Source of the DNA: Actinomycetaceae bacterium | GTDB lineage: Bacteria; Actinomycetota; Actinomycetes; Actinomycetales; Actinomycetaceae | Direction: 5' to 3' | DNA: 64,000 nt | NCBI GenBank assembly: GCA_028724265.1 | Contig: JAQYDG010000001.1 | Location: forward strand, 140,067 to 204,066 | Part shown: positions 35,502 to 45,495 of the stretch, piece after piece | Layout: each line of letters starts with the position of its first letter | Numbering within the stretch: position 1 is the stretch's first letter | Notes under the pieces: model-generated | Told to the model about the DNA's origin: nothing | The model's database searches: none | The model's input: the letters and a program-made list of their open reading frames with translations, nothing else | Program-made: the position numbers and the translations under genes

Positions 35502-37559
35502 CTAGTTGTGGCGTGGGATCTGCCCACATGCTGTGATCTGAACGAGCTTGGCGTCCCCTCGTTGGGCGATGACGGGGCCGAGGTTGCCGTTTGCGGTATC
35601 GTTCAGACCTGGCACGCTCCCAGCCTGCCTCACCCATTGTTTCGGCTCTGAACCCGTGAAGTCGAAGGCATAGCCGATCTTATATTCTCTGATAATCGGG
35701 CATATGCGAGGGTTCGAGCTGCCTTCGTTCAGGTGTTGCATCAGGTAGTATGCGTCGGAGTTTTGATCAACTCCCAGCCCTAGGGTTGGGAGGAATGTGC
35801 GGATGCCGGAAACCGGCCACGAGAGTGTTGCACCTTGCCACGGGTTACCGATTGTGATCGCGTCAGCTGGCACAATCGTTTTCATATCCTCGAATAATGC
35901 ATACTTCTCGGAGTTCAGCAGGTCGTTCGCACGGGTATCTTGCGCCGAGTAAAAATAATCCTTGAGCCACGTGTTTGATGCGTGCCATGTGGGAAGCATG
36001 ATGGCATAGGCGAGGAAGCTCGCCGTAGCAGCGGCGCGTACGCAGACATCCACAGTCGGGGACACGCGTGCTGTGAATGCGAACACCTGGGATGTGCCTT
36101 GTGCAGCGAGCAGCGGTGCAACCACGCTCAGAAGAGCAAAAAGCCGCAATGAATCTGCATACCAGAAGCCGACTGTATACGCTTGAAGCCACATTGGTGC
36201 AGCGAACGAGAGGAAACAGAGTAGAGCGAATACTGCATACGTGATGCTAGTCCATCGCAGGTGCGGGCGGCGTATATTCGCCACGAAACCGATGAGGACG
36301 AGGATTGTCAACGGCGCCATGATGATGAGCTCGCGTTTACCCGCAGGTTCACCCGGAATGGATCCAATCAGCAGAATAGCATGCTCAAGTCCGCCTTGAA
36401 TATCGACACCATGAAAATTCGGAGCAGTCATGTTCCCGAGTCTTTGTGGTGTGACGAGTGCGATCATGGCGGCGTTGAGGAGCAGAGCAAGTCCACTCCA
36501 CAGAGTGCAGATGCGTCCAACGCTCAGCGCCGTCGTGTCGCTGTGATGTGCGGCGTGTGACGGCACTTGCGTCCTGCTGTAGTGAAGGTGGAAAGCAAAA
36601 CCAGTGGCGAGTGCCGCATGAATGAATGCAATCACAGCTGAGGGTTGGGAGATGGCAAGCGCAGCAATGCTCACAACAAGAACGAGGCTGAGGGTGACGA
36701 TTGTCTGGCGTCTGTGGCTGCTGTGCCATGTGCGCTGCCAGGCCAGACAGTAGACCGCGATCGCTGCCGGCAACAGACTGTCCCCAAGCAGGTTCGCATA
36801 CAAGGTTCCTGCCCACGTCATCGTGAGGGGAAACATGGGGAACACAGCAGAACATAGGGTGGCGATTGCGGTTGTTGATGTGTTTGCGTATGCGCGTTGC
36901 GCCAAGGATGCAATGCCGCAGGGGAAGACCAGAAATGCAGCGACAACCGTCACAACATTCACCGCTTCTGGTACCGTTGCGTGCGCAGTGAGGGCGACGA
37001 GGGCGGCAACGTCATGGAAGCCAACGGGATAGAGGCTCGAGCCGGTCGCGCGATAAATGTGTGCAGCATCTAGGAGCGATCCGTCGCGTGTAGTGACGAT
37101 CGCTTGCGTCTGGTTGAGGTGATAGCTTGCGTCGATTGTTTGGGACATGGCATCGACGCCACCGATACGGGAAAGATAGTGAAGTGCGGAGACGATGAAC
37201 ACGATCACGATCACGCACACGATGGCAATGTCCCAGAACGACCGTTGAGCGTGATGAGCGTCCAGGCCGATGCTCTCATGTGCCCTCATCCAGCGCCCGA
37301 AAGGGAAGGCGATGCACGCTGCTGCGCCGCTGAGGAGTGCCACTGGAACGATGCTGAAATGAATGTTGAGCCAGGCTGCACAGATCGCAGCTGTGGCGAT
37401 AAGTGCAACAGACGCCAAGGGAGCCCAGGCGACGAGGATGAGACGACGAAGACCTGCAGCCCAACCGAGGAGTAGGCCAGGTATCCACAGGAGGACGATA
37501 GCGACAGCGAACACCGGCAGTGAGGGCGCAATGAACGAAAGCGCATCGAGACTGGCCAT
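35502..37559 (-). CDS. Large polytopic membrane protein (DUF6541-like)
   Basis: A 685-aa protein with about a dozen hydrophobic segments in the first 480 residues and a soluble C-terminal part of about 190 residues (from about AYAIMLPTWHASNTWLKDYF). It resembles the uncharacterised DUF6541-type membrane proteins found in actinobacterial polysaccharide clusters. These have the layout of membrane glycosyltransferases (GT-C-like), but no diagnostic catalytic motif is certain to me. It is the last gene of the leftward operon, 13 bp after a GT2 gene. A role in adding or transferring sugars outside the membrane is plausible but inferred. Confidence 0.7.
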   Translation of the reverse strand: MASLDALSFIAPSLPVFAVAIVLLWIPGLLLGWAAGLRRLILVAWAPLASVALIATAAICAAWLNIHFSIVPVALLSGAAACIAFPFGRWMRAHESIGLDAHHAQRSFWDIAIVCVIVIVFIVSALHYLSRIGGVDAMSQTIDASYHLNQTQAIVTTRDGSLLDAAHIYRATGSSLYPVGFHDVAALVALTAHATVPEAVNVVTVVAAFLVFPCGIASLAQRAYANTSTTAIATLCSAVFPMFPLTMTWAGTLYANLLGDSLLPAAIAVYCLAWQRTWHSSHRRQTIVTLSLVLVVSIAALAISQPSAVIAFIHAALATGFAFHLHYSRTQVPSHAAHHSDTTALSVGRICTLWSGLALLLNAAMIALVTPQRLGNMTAPNFHGVDIQGGLEHAILLIGSIPGEPAGKRELIIMAPLTILVLIGFVANIRRPHLRWTSITYAVFALLCFLSFAAPMWLQAYTVGFWYADSLRLFALLSVVAPLLAAQGTSQVFAFTARVSPTVDVCVRAAATASFLAYAIMLPTWHASNTWLKDYFYSAQDTRANDLLNSEKYALFEDMKTIVPADAITIGNPWQGATLSWPVSGIRTFLPTLGLGVDQNSDAYYLMQHLNEGSSNPRICPIIREYKIGYAFDFTGSEPKQWVRQAGSVPGLNDTANGNLGPVIAQRGDAKLVQITACGQIPRHN

Positions 37560-37572
37560 GGTGTTCAGCGTA

Positions 37573-38652
37573 TCACCGGCGAGATTTCAAGAATGCGAAG
37601 AGGCGGGTGCGCGCTTTCACCTTGGTGATGAGCTTCCCCAAGCCGAACATCATCCGAGGGTTCTGCGCGACGATCACGCGGTACGCCAAGGCCATATAGG
37701 GCGAGTTAGCATGTGCCAGGTGTGCGGCGGCACGCGCCTTGGGCGTGCATGCCATCCGTTCAATGTCCGCGAGCTTGTCCGCATCAGAGAGTGGTGAGCT
37801 GGGTGACGTCACATTTTCGATAGATCCGATCAGTCGATCAGTGTATCGGCGTGCCAGAAACTCCGTGGTAGAGGCGTCTCGTACTCCCCACGAGGTGAAG
37901 AGCTCACGTAGCCAACCGTCCTCTTCTTCGCGCTTCTCAAAAATGTCGGGTCGGTACTTCGTGGTTTCGCTCTCTTGGCGGGCGCGGATGAAGTGATAAA
38001 ACTTTTCATCGGTGACGCGTACACGTTCAATATCGCGGATCACGTCCAGGTTGAATGGGAAGTCATCCATGAATGTAGAGCGGAACTGAATATGGTGTTC
38101 GTCCACGTAGGAACGCAAAATGATCTTATTCCACGGCGCGTAGAGCAGGTTATGATCCATCAGGCGAGCGGCATCATGCCGGAAGTCATCCTGTGACGCA
38201 TACTCGATTGACGGAACTTCCTTCGTTTCGCGGAAGAACTTCCCAGTGCCTTCCTCCGAGCTGTCGCCGTAGTAGGTGTCGATGTAGAAGCCTGCCACCA
38301 CCATCTGTGCGTTGGATTTCTCAGCAAGGCTCACCAGGCGTTGAAGCATCGTGGGTTCACACCAGTCGTCCCCATCCATGAAGTAGTAGTACTTTCCACG
38401 CGCCATGCTCATTGCGTTGTTACGTGCAGCAGGTGCGCCCCCGTTTTCTTGGTGCACTGCACGAATGCGTGGATCGCGCTTGGCATACTGATCCAGAATT
38501 TCGCCCGAGCGGTCAGGAGACCCATCATCAACGGCGATCACCTCGAAGTCTGTGAATGTTTGGGCAAGCAGACTCTCTAAAGCACGGCCGATATAGCCCT
38601 CTACTTTGTATGCCGGAATGATAACCGTCACCATCGGTTGTGGATGATCCAC
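37573..38652 (-). CDS. Family 2 glycosyltransferase
   Basis: A 359-aa cytosolic enzyme with a GT-A fold: VTVIIPAYKVEGYIGRALES, AVDDGSPDRSGEI, the acceptor-side NGGAPAARNNAM, and the DxD motif in YYFMDGDDW (metal and nucleotide sugar). The C-terminal 250 residues are helical and typical for wall polysaccharide enzymes. GTG start with AAGGAG 7 nt upstream. Sugar donor and acceptor cannot be read. The context is repeat-unit assembly for the surface polymer. Confidence 0.93.
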   Translation of the reverse strand: MDHPQPMVTVIIPAYKVEGYIGRALESLLAQTFTDFEVIAVDDGSPDRSGEILDQYAKRDPRIRAVHQENGGAPAARNNAMSMARGKYYYFMDGDDWCEPTMLQRLVSLAEKSNAQMVVAGFYIDTYYGDSSEEGTGKFFRETKEVPSIEYASQDDFRHDAARLMDHNLLYAPWNKIILRSYVDEHHIQFRSTFMDDFPFNLDVIRDIERVRVTDEKFYHFIRARQESETTKYRPDIFEKREEEDGWLRELFTSWGVRDASTTEFLARRYTDRLIGSIENVTSPSSPLSDADKLADIERMACTPKARAAAHLAHANSPYMALAYRVIVAQNPRMMFGLGKLITKVKARTRLFAFLKSRR

Positions 38653-38745
38653 CGTTTTCTCCTTGATTGTGCGTCAGGCGGCGCAACGCCAGTTGCCTAC
38701 CTATTATCTGTGTCTCGGCTGTGCGAGCGTTATCTTCTTATTCTT

Positions 38746-39831
38746 TCACGCAACGCTGGCGTGCGTCGTTATTCCCTGGGCGAGCCGACGATACAGCTGT
38801 GAGGTGTGATCGCGCTGCTGGCGCACGAATCGCGCCATCGCGTAGGGGGGAAAGTCCCACCCTGTTGCGAGCAGGCGTTGAAATACCCCGAGAGCGCCTG
38901 TGGCGTGCGTGAATGGAATGAGTTTGTGATACAGACTGCGTGACCTAATGACGCGTGCGAATGTGTGCTGCTGCGCGGCAGTGTAGCCGGAACGGGAATC
39001 CAAGGCGCGAACAAAAGCAGACAAACTATATCGCAGGAAAATAGGGCCAAGCGTCTGAGCGATCGTGGCAGTCGTCAGGCCGTGCTCGCTGCAGTACTGA
39101 TCCATCGTCTGAACACGCCTGAGTGAGAGCTGATAGTAATCCGGCACAAACTTGTTGGTGAGGCTCTGCTCCCCACGTTTGTTGTAGATATAGCCGGTCT
39201 CGTCAACCGCACAGAGCGAGTGAATGCCCCGGTAGAAATTCATATTGAAGAAATAATCCTCGTAGAGAGCGGTTGTGACGAACTCGGGTTGCAGACGCCG
39301 CAGTGTCTGCATGCGGTAGAAGTGGTTCCACGGGTATCCGAACAGGGTATCGCGTTCCAGCGCAAGGCCGATGGGCGCAAGTTCCTCGCCTTCATATGTG
39401 CCAACAGGGGGTGTGATTGGTTTATCTGTGACGCTCCCATTGCCGTAAATCCGTTCCCGGGCTCCGGAAATCACCAGATCCTGATGATCGAAAAGAGGTG
39501 AGGTGAAGACGTCTGAATAGAAGTCCGGTTCGATCACGTCGTCGGCATCCATGAATGTGCAGTATGTACCTGAAGCAAGGGAAACCCCGTGTTCCCGAGC
39601 TTTCGCAGAACCTTGATTGGGCTGATGAACCACCCTGATCCTGCGGTCGGACGCAGCAAGACTTTCCGCAATCGTTCCCGTCGCATCGGTTGATCCATCG
39701 TCCACCACAATCACCTCAACATTCGTCCAGTGTTGGGCGAGCACAGAGTTGAGTGCCGGCTCGATTAATGCCTCAGCGTTGTACGCCGGCATGATGACGG
39801 AGAGAAATGGCGTCTTGCCCGTATCTGGCAT
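38746..39831 (-). CDS. Family 2 glycosyltransferase
   Basis: A 361-aa GT-A enzyme with FLSVIMPAYNAEALIEPALN, IVVDDGSTDATGT, QPNQGSAKAREHGV and the DxD motif in YCTFMDADDVIEPD. The ATG at 39831 has AAGGA 7 nt upstream. A frame upstream of it overlaps the preceding gene and has no family similarity. It sits between a GT4 gene and another GT2 gene, all in one direction. Exact linkage is unknown. Confidence 0.93.
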   Translation of the reverse strand: MPDTGKTPFLSVIMPAYNAEALIEPALNSVLAQHWTNVEVIVVDDGSTDATGTIAESLAASDRRIRVVHQPNQGSAKAREHGVSLASGTYCTFMDADDVIEPDFYSDVFTSPLFDHQDLVISGARERIYGNGSVTDKPITPPVGTYEGEELAPIGLALERDTLFGYPWNHFYRMQTLRRLQPEFVTTALYEDYFFNMNFYRGIHSLCAVDETGYIYNKRGEQSLTNKFVPDYYQLSLRRVQTMDQYCSEHGLTTATIAQTLGPIFLRYSLSAFVRALDSRSGYTAAQQHTFARVIRSRSLYHKLIPFTHATGALGVFQRLLATGWDFPPYAMARFVRQQRDHTSQLYRRLAQGITTHASVA

Positions 39832-39880
39832 ATGTGAATCCTTCCGTTGAATAGATGGACCGTGCGCTGGTGAACTGTGT

Positions 39881-41005
39881 TTAGTTGTGCTGTGCGCTGC
39901 CTGACGCTTGCCGTTGTAAAAATCGAAGCAGAGTAGTGATCTGGCTGCTTGGCACATTGACATCGTATCCAGCAGATCTCAGTTGCGCAGAATAGTCGTG
40001 GCGCGGCTGAGCCAGTGCCGCGTCAATTGCGTCTACCCACGCGTCGTCACTGCTCGCCAGAGAGCAGAACGAGGCGAGGGGCGTGAGCGCAAAGTCGTGA
40101 GGAATTTCGTCGGATGAGACGATGGGCAGCGACGCGGCCTGCGATTCGATGCCCACGATGACGAGCCCCTCATACAGTGACGGTAGGACGAAGCAATCGG
40201 CAGCGGTCAGTAGCTGAGGAATGTCGTGCCGAGTGCCGAGGATCTTGATATGCTCCGCCAAGCCAGATCGTTGTACAGCCTGTGTGAACTCTGTTCTCAT
40301 ATCGCCGTCACCCACTGAGATGAGGTAGCTTTCGGGGTGCCGCATGGCGAATGCGTGGAAGATAGCGACCAAGCGCAGGGGATTCTTCTGCCTCGTCAGG
40401 CGGCCAACGTTGATGAGAACGGTCGCATCGTCAGGAATGCCGAGACTTTGACGAACGCTGTGGCGGATTTCAGGGTGGAAGGTGTATGTGTGCAGATCAA
40501 TAGCGTTCGGAATCGCGTGCGCAGCATCAGCGTAGCGTTGCCCATACATGAATTCTGACGCAGCAGGCGAACAGCTGAGTCTGGTGGAAACGACGTGGTT
40601 GAGTAGTGGTTGGAAATGCCGGTGTTGAGCTAGATTGTCGGTTCCCGCATTGTGGGAGTGGGCGATAATCCGCCGATTGAGGAGCGCTGGCACAATCATG
40701 CTGAACGACTCGGCGGCGGTCATGATATTGAAGTACGCCACACGGTATTCAGGATGTGCGCGAAAAATATGCCACAAGGCGCGAATGTGGCCGAAAGGAT
40801 CCTCGGACTTCTTGGGAACCATATAAATCTTGGAGCCGGAACGTTTAAACTCGTCCGCATAGGCCATTGTTGGCCACAGGCACACAAAATCGAAAACCAC
40901 GAGCTTCGGGTTGGACATTTTCCAGAGGTTATAGAAGAACGTTTCAATGCCCCCGGGGTTAGAGGTCAATCCGAAGACCAAAATCCGCTGTGGTTGCTGA
41001 TCCAC
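39881..41005 (-). CDS. Family 4 glycosyltransferase
   Basis: A 374-aa GT-B enzyme. The N-terminal half has FGLTSNPGGIETFFYNL, and the C-terminal half has VLINVGRLTRQKNP and the donor-site LPSLYEGLVIVGIESQAASLPIV (the EX7E motif region). Typical of enzymes adding hexoses in capsule and exopolysaccharide pathways. GTG start with GGAGGG a few bases upstream. A gap of 180 bp separates it from the flippase gene. Confidence 0.93.
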   Translation of the reverse strand: MDQQPQRILVFGLTSNPGGIETFFYNLWKMSNPKLVVFDFVCLWPTMAYADEFKRSGSKIYMVPKKSEDPFGHIRALWHIFRAHPEYRVAYFNIMTAAESFSMIVPALLNRRIIAHSHNAGTDNLAQHRHFQPLLNHVVSTRLSCSPAASEFMYGQRYADAAHAIPNAIDLHTYTFHPEIRHSVRQSLGIPDDATVLINVGRLTRQKNPLRLVAIFHAFAMRHPESYLISVGDGDMRTEFTQAVQRSGLAEHIKILGTRHDIPQLLTAADCFVLPSLYEGLVIVGIESQAASLPIVSSDEIPHDFALTPLASFCSLASSDDAWVDAIDAALAQPRHDYSAQLRSAGYDVNVPSSQITTLLRFLQRQASGSAQHN

Positions 41006-41185
41006 GTGCCCTCCCTGTTCTATTGTCCTGTTCGATTGTCCGTTAGCCGCGTCATATATGACACGATTCTAGTGTGAGCCGGCAGAAAACGCTGGCTTGT
41101 GCGTGTGGACAGAACCGATGATGACGACGAGCCGTAGCACAACCAGCCCCGCCGCGCTAGAACTGCGCCGCGTGAGAACAACGCG

Positions 41186-42631
41186 TTAGAACAATGTGCG
41201 CTGCTTGCGGACTCGTGCAATCAGCCAGAGACCGAATCCTGCCGCGATCGCCCACCGCGCGATCCAGAACGTCATGAGTGCCCACGCGGCCACACTCACA
41301 GCGCACACCATCGCAAGTGACGGCATGTAGTCGCGCAGCAGGAAAGGATAATGCGCCTTAATCCGGTGGCGTGCGATGACCTCATGAAAAATCCACAGCC
41401 CACAGTAGGCCAGCGTCGTTGCAAGCGCGGCTCCATGCGTGCCCATCACCGGTATCAAGGCGATGTTGAGCCCAATATTGACGAGAGCGGCCAGCGCGGT
41501 TCCCACAGCAATATTCACGGTTTTGCGGTGGAAGAATTGGAAATTCACAGAGAACGAATACAGGAAAATAAAGAACTGCCCTGGCATCAGGAGCGGCATG
41601 AGGGTCTGAGCGCTCGCAAACTGAGCGTTGGCAAGAAACCGAATGACCTCCGGGCTCACGAGCACGAAACCCGCACACAAGACGGCAAACACAAGCATGT
41701 ACGATCTGCCGCGTTCACGAATGGACGCGTCGTTGTGATCCTTCAGATCGTCATAGTAGAACGGCACCCATGTGTTGTTAAGGGCGTTGTACAGTGCGTT
41801 CAACACGGTAATCAGAGCGACGGCCAGAGCATAAATCCCGACGTCGGTGTTGGAGCGCATCTGCTGCAGAATGTACTTCGAGCTGTGTGCCAGCACAATC
41901 TGGGATAATCCGTGGAAGATCAGCGGGATGCACAAGGGCAGGCAGAAGAGCCAGTAAGCCTTGTGATAAAGAATTTTGCCTTGGCGGACAAAATAGATGA
42001 CGACGCCCACGCCCAGAATGCTGTATGGGATCACGTAGGAGTAGATCAGTGCCAGATCGCCTCTGTTCGCCGGAAAGACGAGGTAGATGAAGATAAAAGC
42101 GAGCCCGACCTGACTAACTGCAAGGCCGAGGTTAATGAGGAAATTGATATAGGCCTTCTTCTGGTATGTGAAGTAGATATTCGCAAACAGAAGGGCAAAC
42201 GTTCCATAGGCGTACGTCATGAGGAAGAGGAGCAGCAGAGGTGAAAAACCGATCCACTGCACAAACCACCGCATACCGACGCAGATCGTCACAGTCGTTG
42301 CAACAAAGCCGAGGAGGGACAAGCCAATAATGCTCGAAAGATACTTTTTCTCTTCCTCGCGCGAATAATGCACCATGGATGTTGCAATGGTGCCCGATAC
42401 CTGCAGCCCAATAAATGATGCGAACAACTGGCACCACGAAAGATAGAGCGAGGCGAGGCCATAGTGTGACGGCCCGAGAGCTCGCGTGATGATGGGCAGC
42501 GTGAGGAAGTTCAGGAGGTTCACCAGCAGCGGACCCAAGATGTTGAAAAACGCCAAGTTATTGACGCTTCCGCTCAGAACCCTTTCCTTGAAGGTACGAC
42601 GCGGCGTGCGCGTCCGGGCAGACTTACTCAC
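41186..42631 (-). CDS. Polysaccharide repeat-unit flippase (Wzx family)
   Basis: A 481-aa membrane protein with about 14 predicted helices. The N-terminal NLAFFNILGPLLVNLLNFL and RALGPSHYGLASLYLSW match the oligosaccharide flippase family that moves undecaprenyl-linked units across the membrane. The GTG start lies inside the end of the polymerase-sialyltransferase gene (8-nt overlap), so the two are translationally coupled. Together with the Wzy-like neighbour it defines a Wzx/Wzy-type export route. Confidence 0.9.
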   Translation of the reverse strand: MSKSARTRTPRRTFKERVLSGSVNNLAFFNILGPLLVNLLNFLTLPIITRALGPSHYGLASLYLSWCQLFASFIGLQVSGTIATSMVHYSREEEKKYLSSIIGLSLLGFVATTVTICVGMRWFVQWIGFSPLLLLFLMTYAYGTFALLFANIYFTYQKKAYINFLINLGLAVSQVGLAFIFIYLVFPANRGDLALIYSYVIPYSILGVGVVIYFVRQGKILYHKAYWLFCLPLCIPLIFHGLSQIVLAHSSKYILQQMRSNTDVGIYALAVALITVLNALYNALNNTWVPFYYDDLKDHNDASIRERGRSYMLVFAVLCAGFVLVSPEVIRFLANAQFASAQTLMPLLMPGQFFIFLYSFSVNFQFFHRKTVNIAVGTALAALVNIGLNIALIPVMGTHGAALATTLAYCGLWIFHEVIARHRIKAHYPFLLRDYMPSLAMVCAVSVAAWALMTFWIARWAIAAGFGLWLIARVRKQRTLF

Positions 42632-45404
42632 AGTGATCTTTCATACGATCAACGTCGGTGGACGCGGCGTCAGGCTCGTCCTGCAGATCTTCAAGGTGAT
42701 GCTCTAAATCAGCGAGCGACGTCACGGTATGGATGCGGGTGGGATCATCGTAGGAGTCTTCGAGTCTCTCGATGAGCGTGTGCACACCCGCCCAGTCGCC
42801 GCCGACAATCGGGTAGAAGAATATTTGTGTGATGTCCTGGTGCGAGAGCACATGTGCCATGACCTGTGCAGAGGAAAACGCCGATATCAGTACCTGATCG
42901 TCCCTCAAGCCGTCGAGCGACTGCAGCTCCCACGAATTTCCGCCCTCGTCAATCTCCCCGTAGCGGCGGTAAAAGTCCTTGTTTTGACGAGGATGCACGC
43001 GGATGAGTAAATCGTCGCCGACGATGCGCGTGAGGACGTCAAGAAGTTCCGCTTCCTTCTCCTTGTCCCAACGTGGGTTCTTTTCCGAGAGTGGCTGGGT
43101 GAGATAGATGAAGCGATGCTCGTGATACTCCGGCGAGGGCGCATAGGCAAACACGCGCTTCACCCTCTGTAACGTTCTCGTATGCTCGCGCAGATCTGGC
43201 ATGGCAACCACGGGATATGAGGGTTCGTACGTCATCAGGCGTGGCTGCCAGACGTAGGCTCGCTGAATCGGATAACCAATGCGGTCATTCATGACGTAGT
43301 GGACGTACCAGTGGAAGAGGGAAGAGCGGTAGCGAGACGCCAAGTGAGGCGTTGTGTAGGTGCCGAGGCCATCCTCGAACAACACAACCGATGCGTCCGA
43401 ATACAAGGCGCGGAAGGTATCAGAAAAGTGGGTGAAAAAGCTGAGATAGAGCGTGCGGTATCGGCGATCGCTCAGCTTCCCCAGCGCGGATTCGTTGTGG
43501 GCGTGGCGCCTCAAGGTGGCCTGAGGATGATAGTAGATCCACAACGTTGCCACAGGTCGGAGAATGCGGGAAACCCATCCTAGACGCGCCCCCACGCGTG
43601 TGCGGCGCGGAGTAAAAACCCAGACATTCGAGAACACATGTTCGTTCTCAAGCCGCTGTGCAAGTGCCTGCGCGCCCTCAAATTGGTCGAGAATTGCCAC
43701 GTCAAGCGTGCGGGCACCCTCAGATTTTTCCTGCATGGCAAGGGTGAGGGCGTTGAGGATCTGCACGGGCGTATCCGCAATGAATAGTCCATCGCGAACT
43801 TGTGCGCTCTGACGCTGGACGTGGCTGACCGTTGAGACGAAGAGACCAAGGGAAAGCCAGAAGAATAGCGTGTTGATGGTGAAATCGACGAATACGTCGC
43901 TGAGGAACACAACAAAAATCATGTAGGAGGCAATCATGCATGCGGGGAAGATCAGCCGCGCAGCATCGTTCTTCCTGCGCCGAAGCTGTGCGAGGCCGGT
44001 CCATAGCAGGGGAACAAGGAAACAGGCATACAGAAGAAAACCGACGAGGCCACTGGATCCCACGACCTCCAGATACGCATCCAGAACTGTGTTTCCCGGC
44101 ACGGCTTCGTCAGACACCGGGATGCCATGCTCGAGAGCATACGTCGTAATATTGCGCGATCCCACGCCCACGATGGGGTGCTGCTTGACTACATCAGCCG
44201 TCATCTTCCAGTACGTGAAACGCAGGTTCGAATCGTCGATGCTCTCCACGTCCTGACGTACCAGAACGCCCTCGGACATATCGGCTTCATCCAGAATCGC
44301 CATGTCGCCGGAATAGCGGCCGAGGTTGCCATGGGAGAGGAGATAGAGTCGTTCTGGATTGGTTGTGATCTGAACGTCAAAGCCGTTACGGCCATATGCT
44401 CCTTCGATTGCGTCAATGACACGATCGCGCGCTGATTCGTCGATCGTTGACAGTGTTGCGCGCTGAAGCGGCACGAGTGTGTGCATCACGGTGAAGTGGA
44501 AGCCGGAAGCAACTGCGATAGCAGCGAGCCCTGCGAGTACACAGGCTCCCACCTGGGTGATTGTGTGGCTGATGCGAATACGTGGCGCGATGATCCATAC
44601 GCTAAATCCTGCGGCGAGAGCCAAGGGAACGTAGAGTGCAACCATGGCGGATCGAGACCCTGAAAGCGCCCAGATCACGAGGTTGAGAACACCGAAAATT
44701 ACCCAGCCGATAGCAGCGGCGCGGTGCCGCCATGAGCCATTGCTGGCACCCTCGCTGGAGCCTTTCTTCCACGCGCGGATCGCCAGCGCAGCAGCAATCC
44801 ATACGCAGATCACAGAGGCAATTCCTAAAAAGTTTGCTTCATAGTAAAAACCCCATGCACGACCGTACTGGGACTGGTACCCCTGTTCGACAACTCGATC
44901 GGTTCCTGGAATGACGTAGGCAAACTCGATATCCAACAGGAACACAACGAGTGTGGCGATCGCCACGAGGCTTTGAAGAACAAGGTAAAGAGTGCCCAGC
45001 CGGAGCACAGTGGTGGTGTTTTCCTCAACGGTACGGTCAGCCATCACACCGTAAATCAAACACGCACACATCACCGTATAGAGCAGAGGGCTTAACGAGA
45101 CTGACCGCGAAGAGGTGACGAAGAGGGCGACGCTGAGCGTAGACCACAGAACAAAACCAAGAATCCACAAGACCCGTGGGGCGGAAAGAACCCGATGGAA
45201 GGACACGAAATCCCAGACGATCAGTACCGCTCCGGCCATGAGCAGAAGCAGCGGAATGTAGCGGTTTGCCACCGCAAACTCGAGGGGAGCGAGCCTACGC
45301 GTGAACAAAAAGATCACGAAAACTCCGAGGAGTACGCCCCACAGTGTGTTGAAAACCTGTTGTTTGTTCTCGTGTTTGATGCTCTCGTTAACACTTCGGC
45401 TCAC
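42624..45404 (-). CDS. Wzy-like polysaccharide polymerase fused to a GT52-like sialyltransferase
   Basis: A 926-aa fusion. Residues about 1-510 are a polytopic O-antigen polymerase/ligase-type membrane region (about 10 helices, with an external loop around 300-420 and VVKQHPIVGVGSRN near 400). From about residue 515 follows a soluble domain beginning LFIADTPVQILNALTLAM. It bears all three bacterial sialyltransferase motifs: EDG (677-679, in VLFEDGLGTY), HP (804-805, in LIRVHPR) and SS (844-845, in ISAFSSAQ). That pattern fits GT52/GT38-type enzymes. GTG at 45404 has AAGGA 6 nt upstream. ATG at 45410 is too close to that site. Its neighbours neuB and neuA support sialic-type donor sugar. Confidence 0.88.
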   Translation of the reverse strand: MSRSVNESIKHENKQQVFNTLWGVLLGVFVIFLFTRRLAPLEFAVANRYIPLLLLMAGAVLIVWDFVSFHRVLSAPRVLWILGFVLWSTLSVALFVTSSRSVSLSPLLYTVMCACLIYGVMADRTVEENTTTVLRLGTLYLVLQSLVAIATLVVFLLDIEFAYVIPGTDRVVEQGYQSQYGRAWGFYYEANFLGIASVICVWIAAALAIRAWKKGSSEGASNGSWRHRAAAIGWVIFGVLNLVIWALSGSRSAMVALYVPLALAAGFSVWIIAPRIRISHTITQVGACVLAGLAAIAVASGFHFTVMHTLVPLQRATLSTIDESARDRVIDAIEGAYGRNGFDVQITTNPERLYLLSHGNLGRYSGDMAILDEADMSEGVLVRQDVESIDDSNLRFTYWKMTADVVKQHPIVGVGSRNITTYALEHGIPVSDEAVPGNTVLDAYLEVVGSSGLVGFLLYACFLVPLLWTGLAQLRRRKNDAARLIFPACMIASYMIFVVFLSDVFVDFTINTLFFWLSLGLFVSTVSHVQRQSAQVRDGLFIADTPVQILNALTLAMQEKSEGARTLDVAILDQFEGAQALAQRLENEHVFSNVWVFTPRRTRVGARLGWVSRILRPVATLWIYYHPQATLRRHAHNESALGKLSDRRYRTLYLSFFTHFSDTFRALYSDASVVLFEDGLGTYTTPHLASRYRSSLFHWYVHYVMNDRIGYPIQRAYVWQPRLMTYEPSYPVVAMPDLREHTRTLQRVKRVFAYAPSPEYHEHRFIYLTQPLSEKNPRWDKEKEAELLDVLTRIVGDDLLIRVHPRQNKDFYRRYGEIDEGGNSWELQSLDGLRDDQVLISAFSSAQVMAHVLSHQDITQIFFYPIVGGDWAGVHTLIERLEDSYDDPTRIHTVTSLADLEHHLEDLQDEPDAASTDVDRMKDHCE

Positions 45405-45495
45405 TAGCATTCCTTACTCAACGTACTCAACGGCTGTGTGGTGATGTGTGCGTGTATGGTGAGCGTTACTGCTCCGACGCCCAATCACTGCGTTG

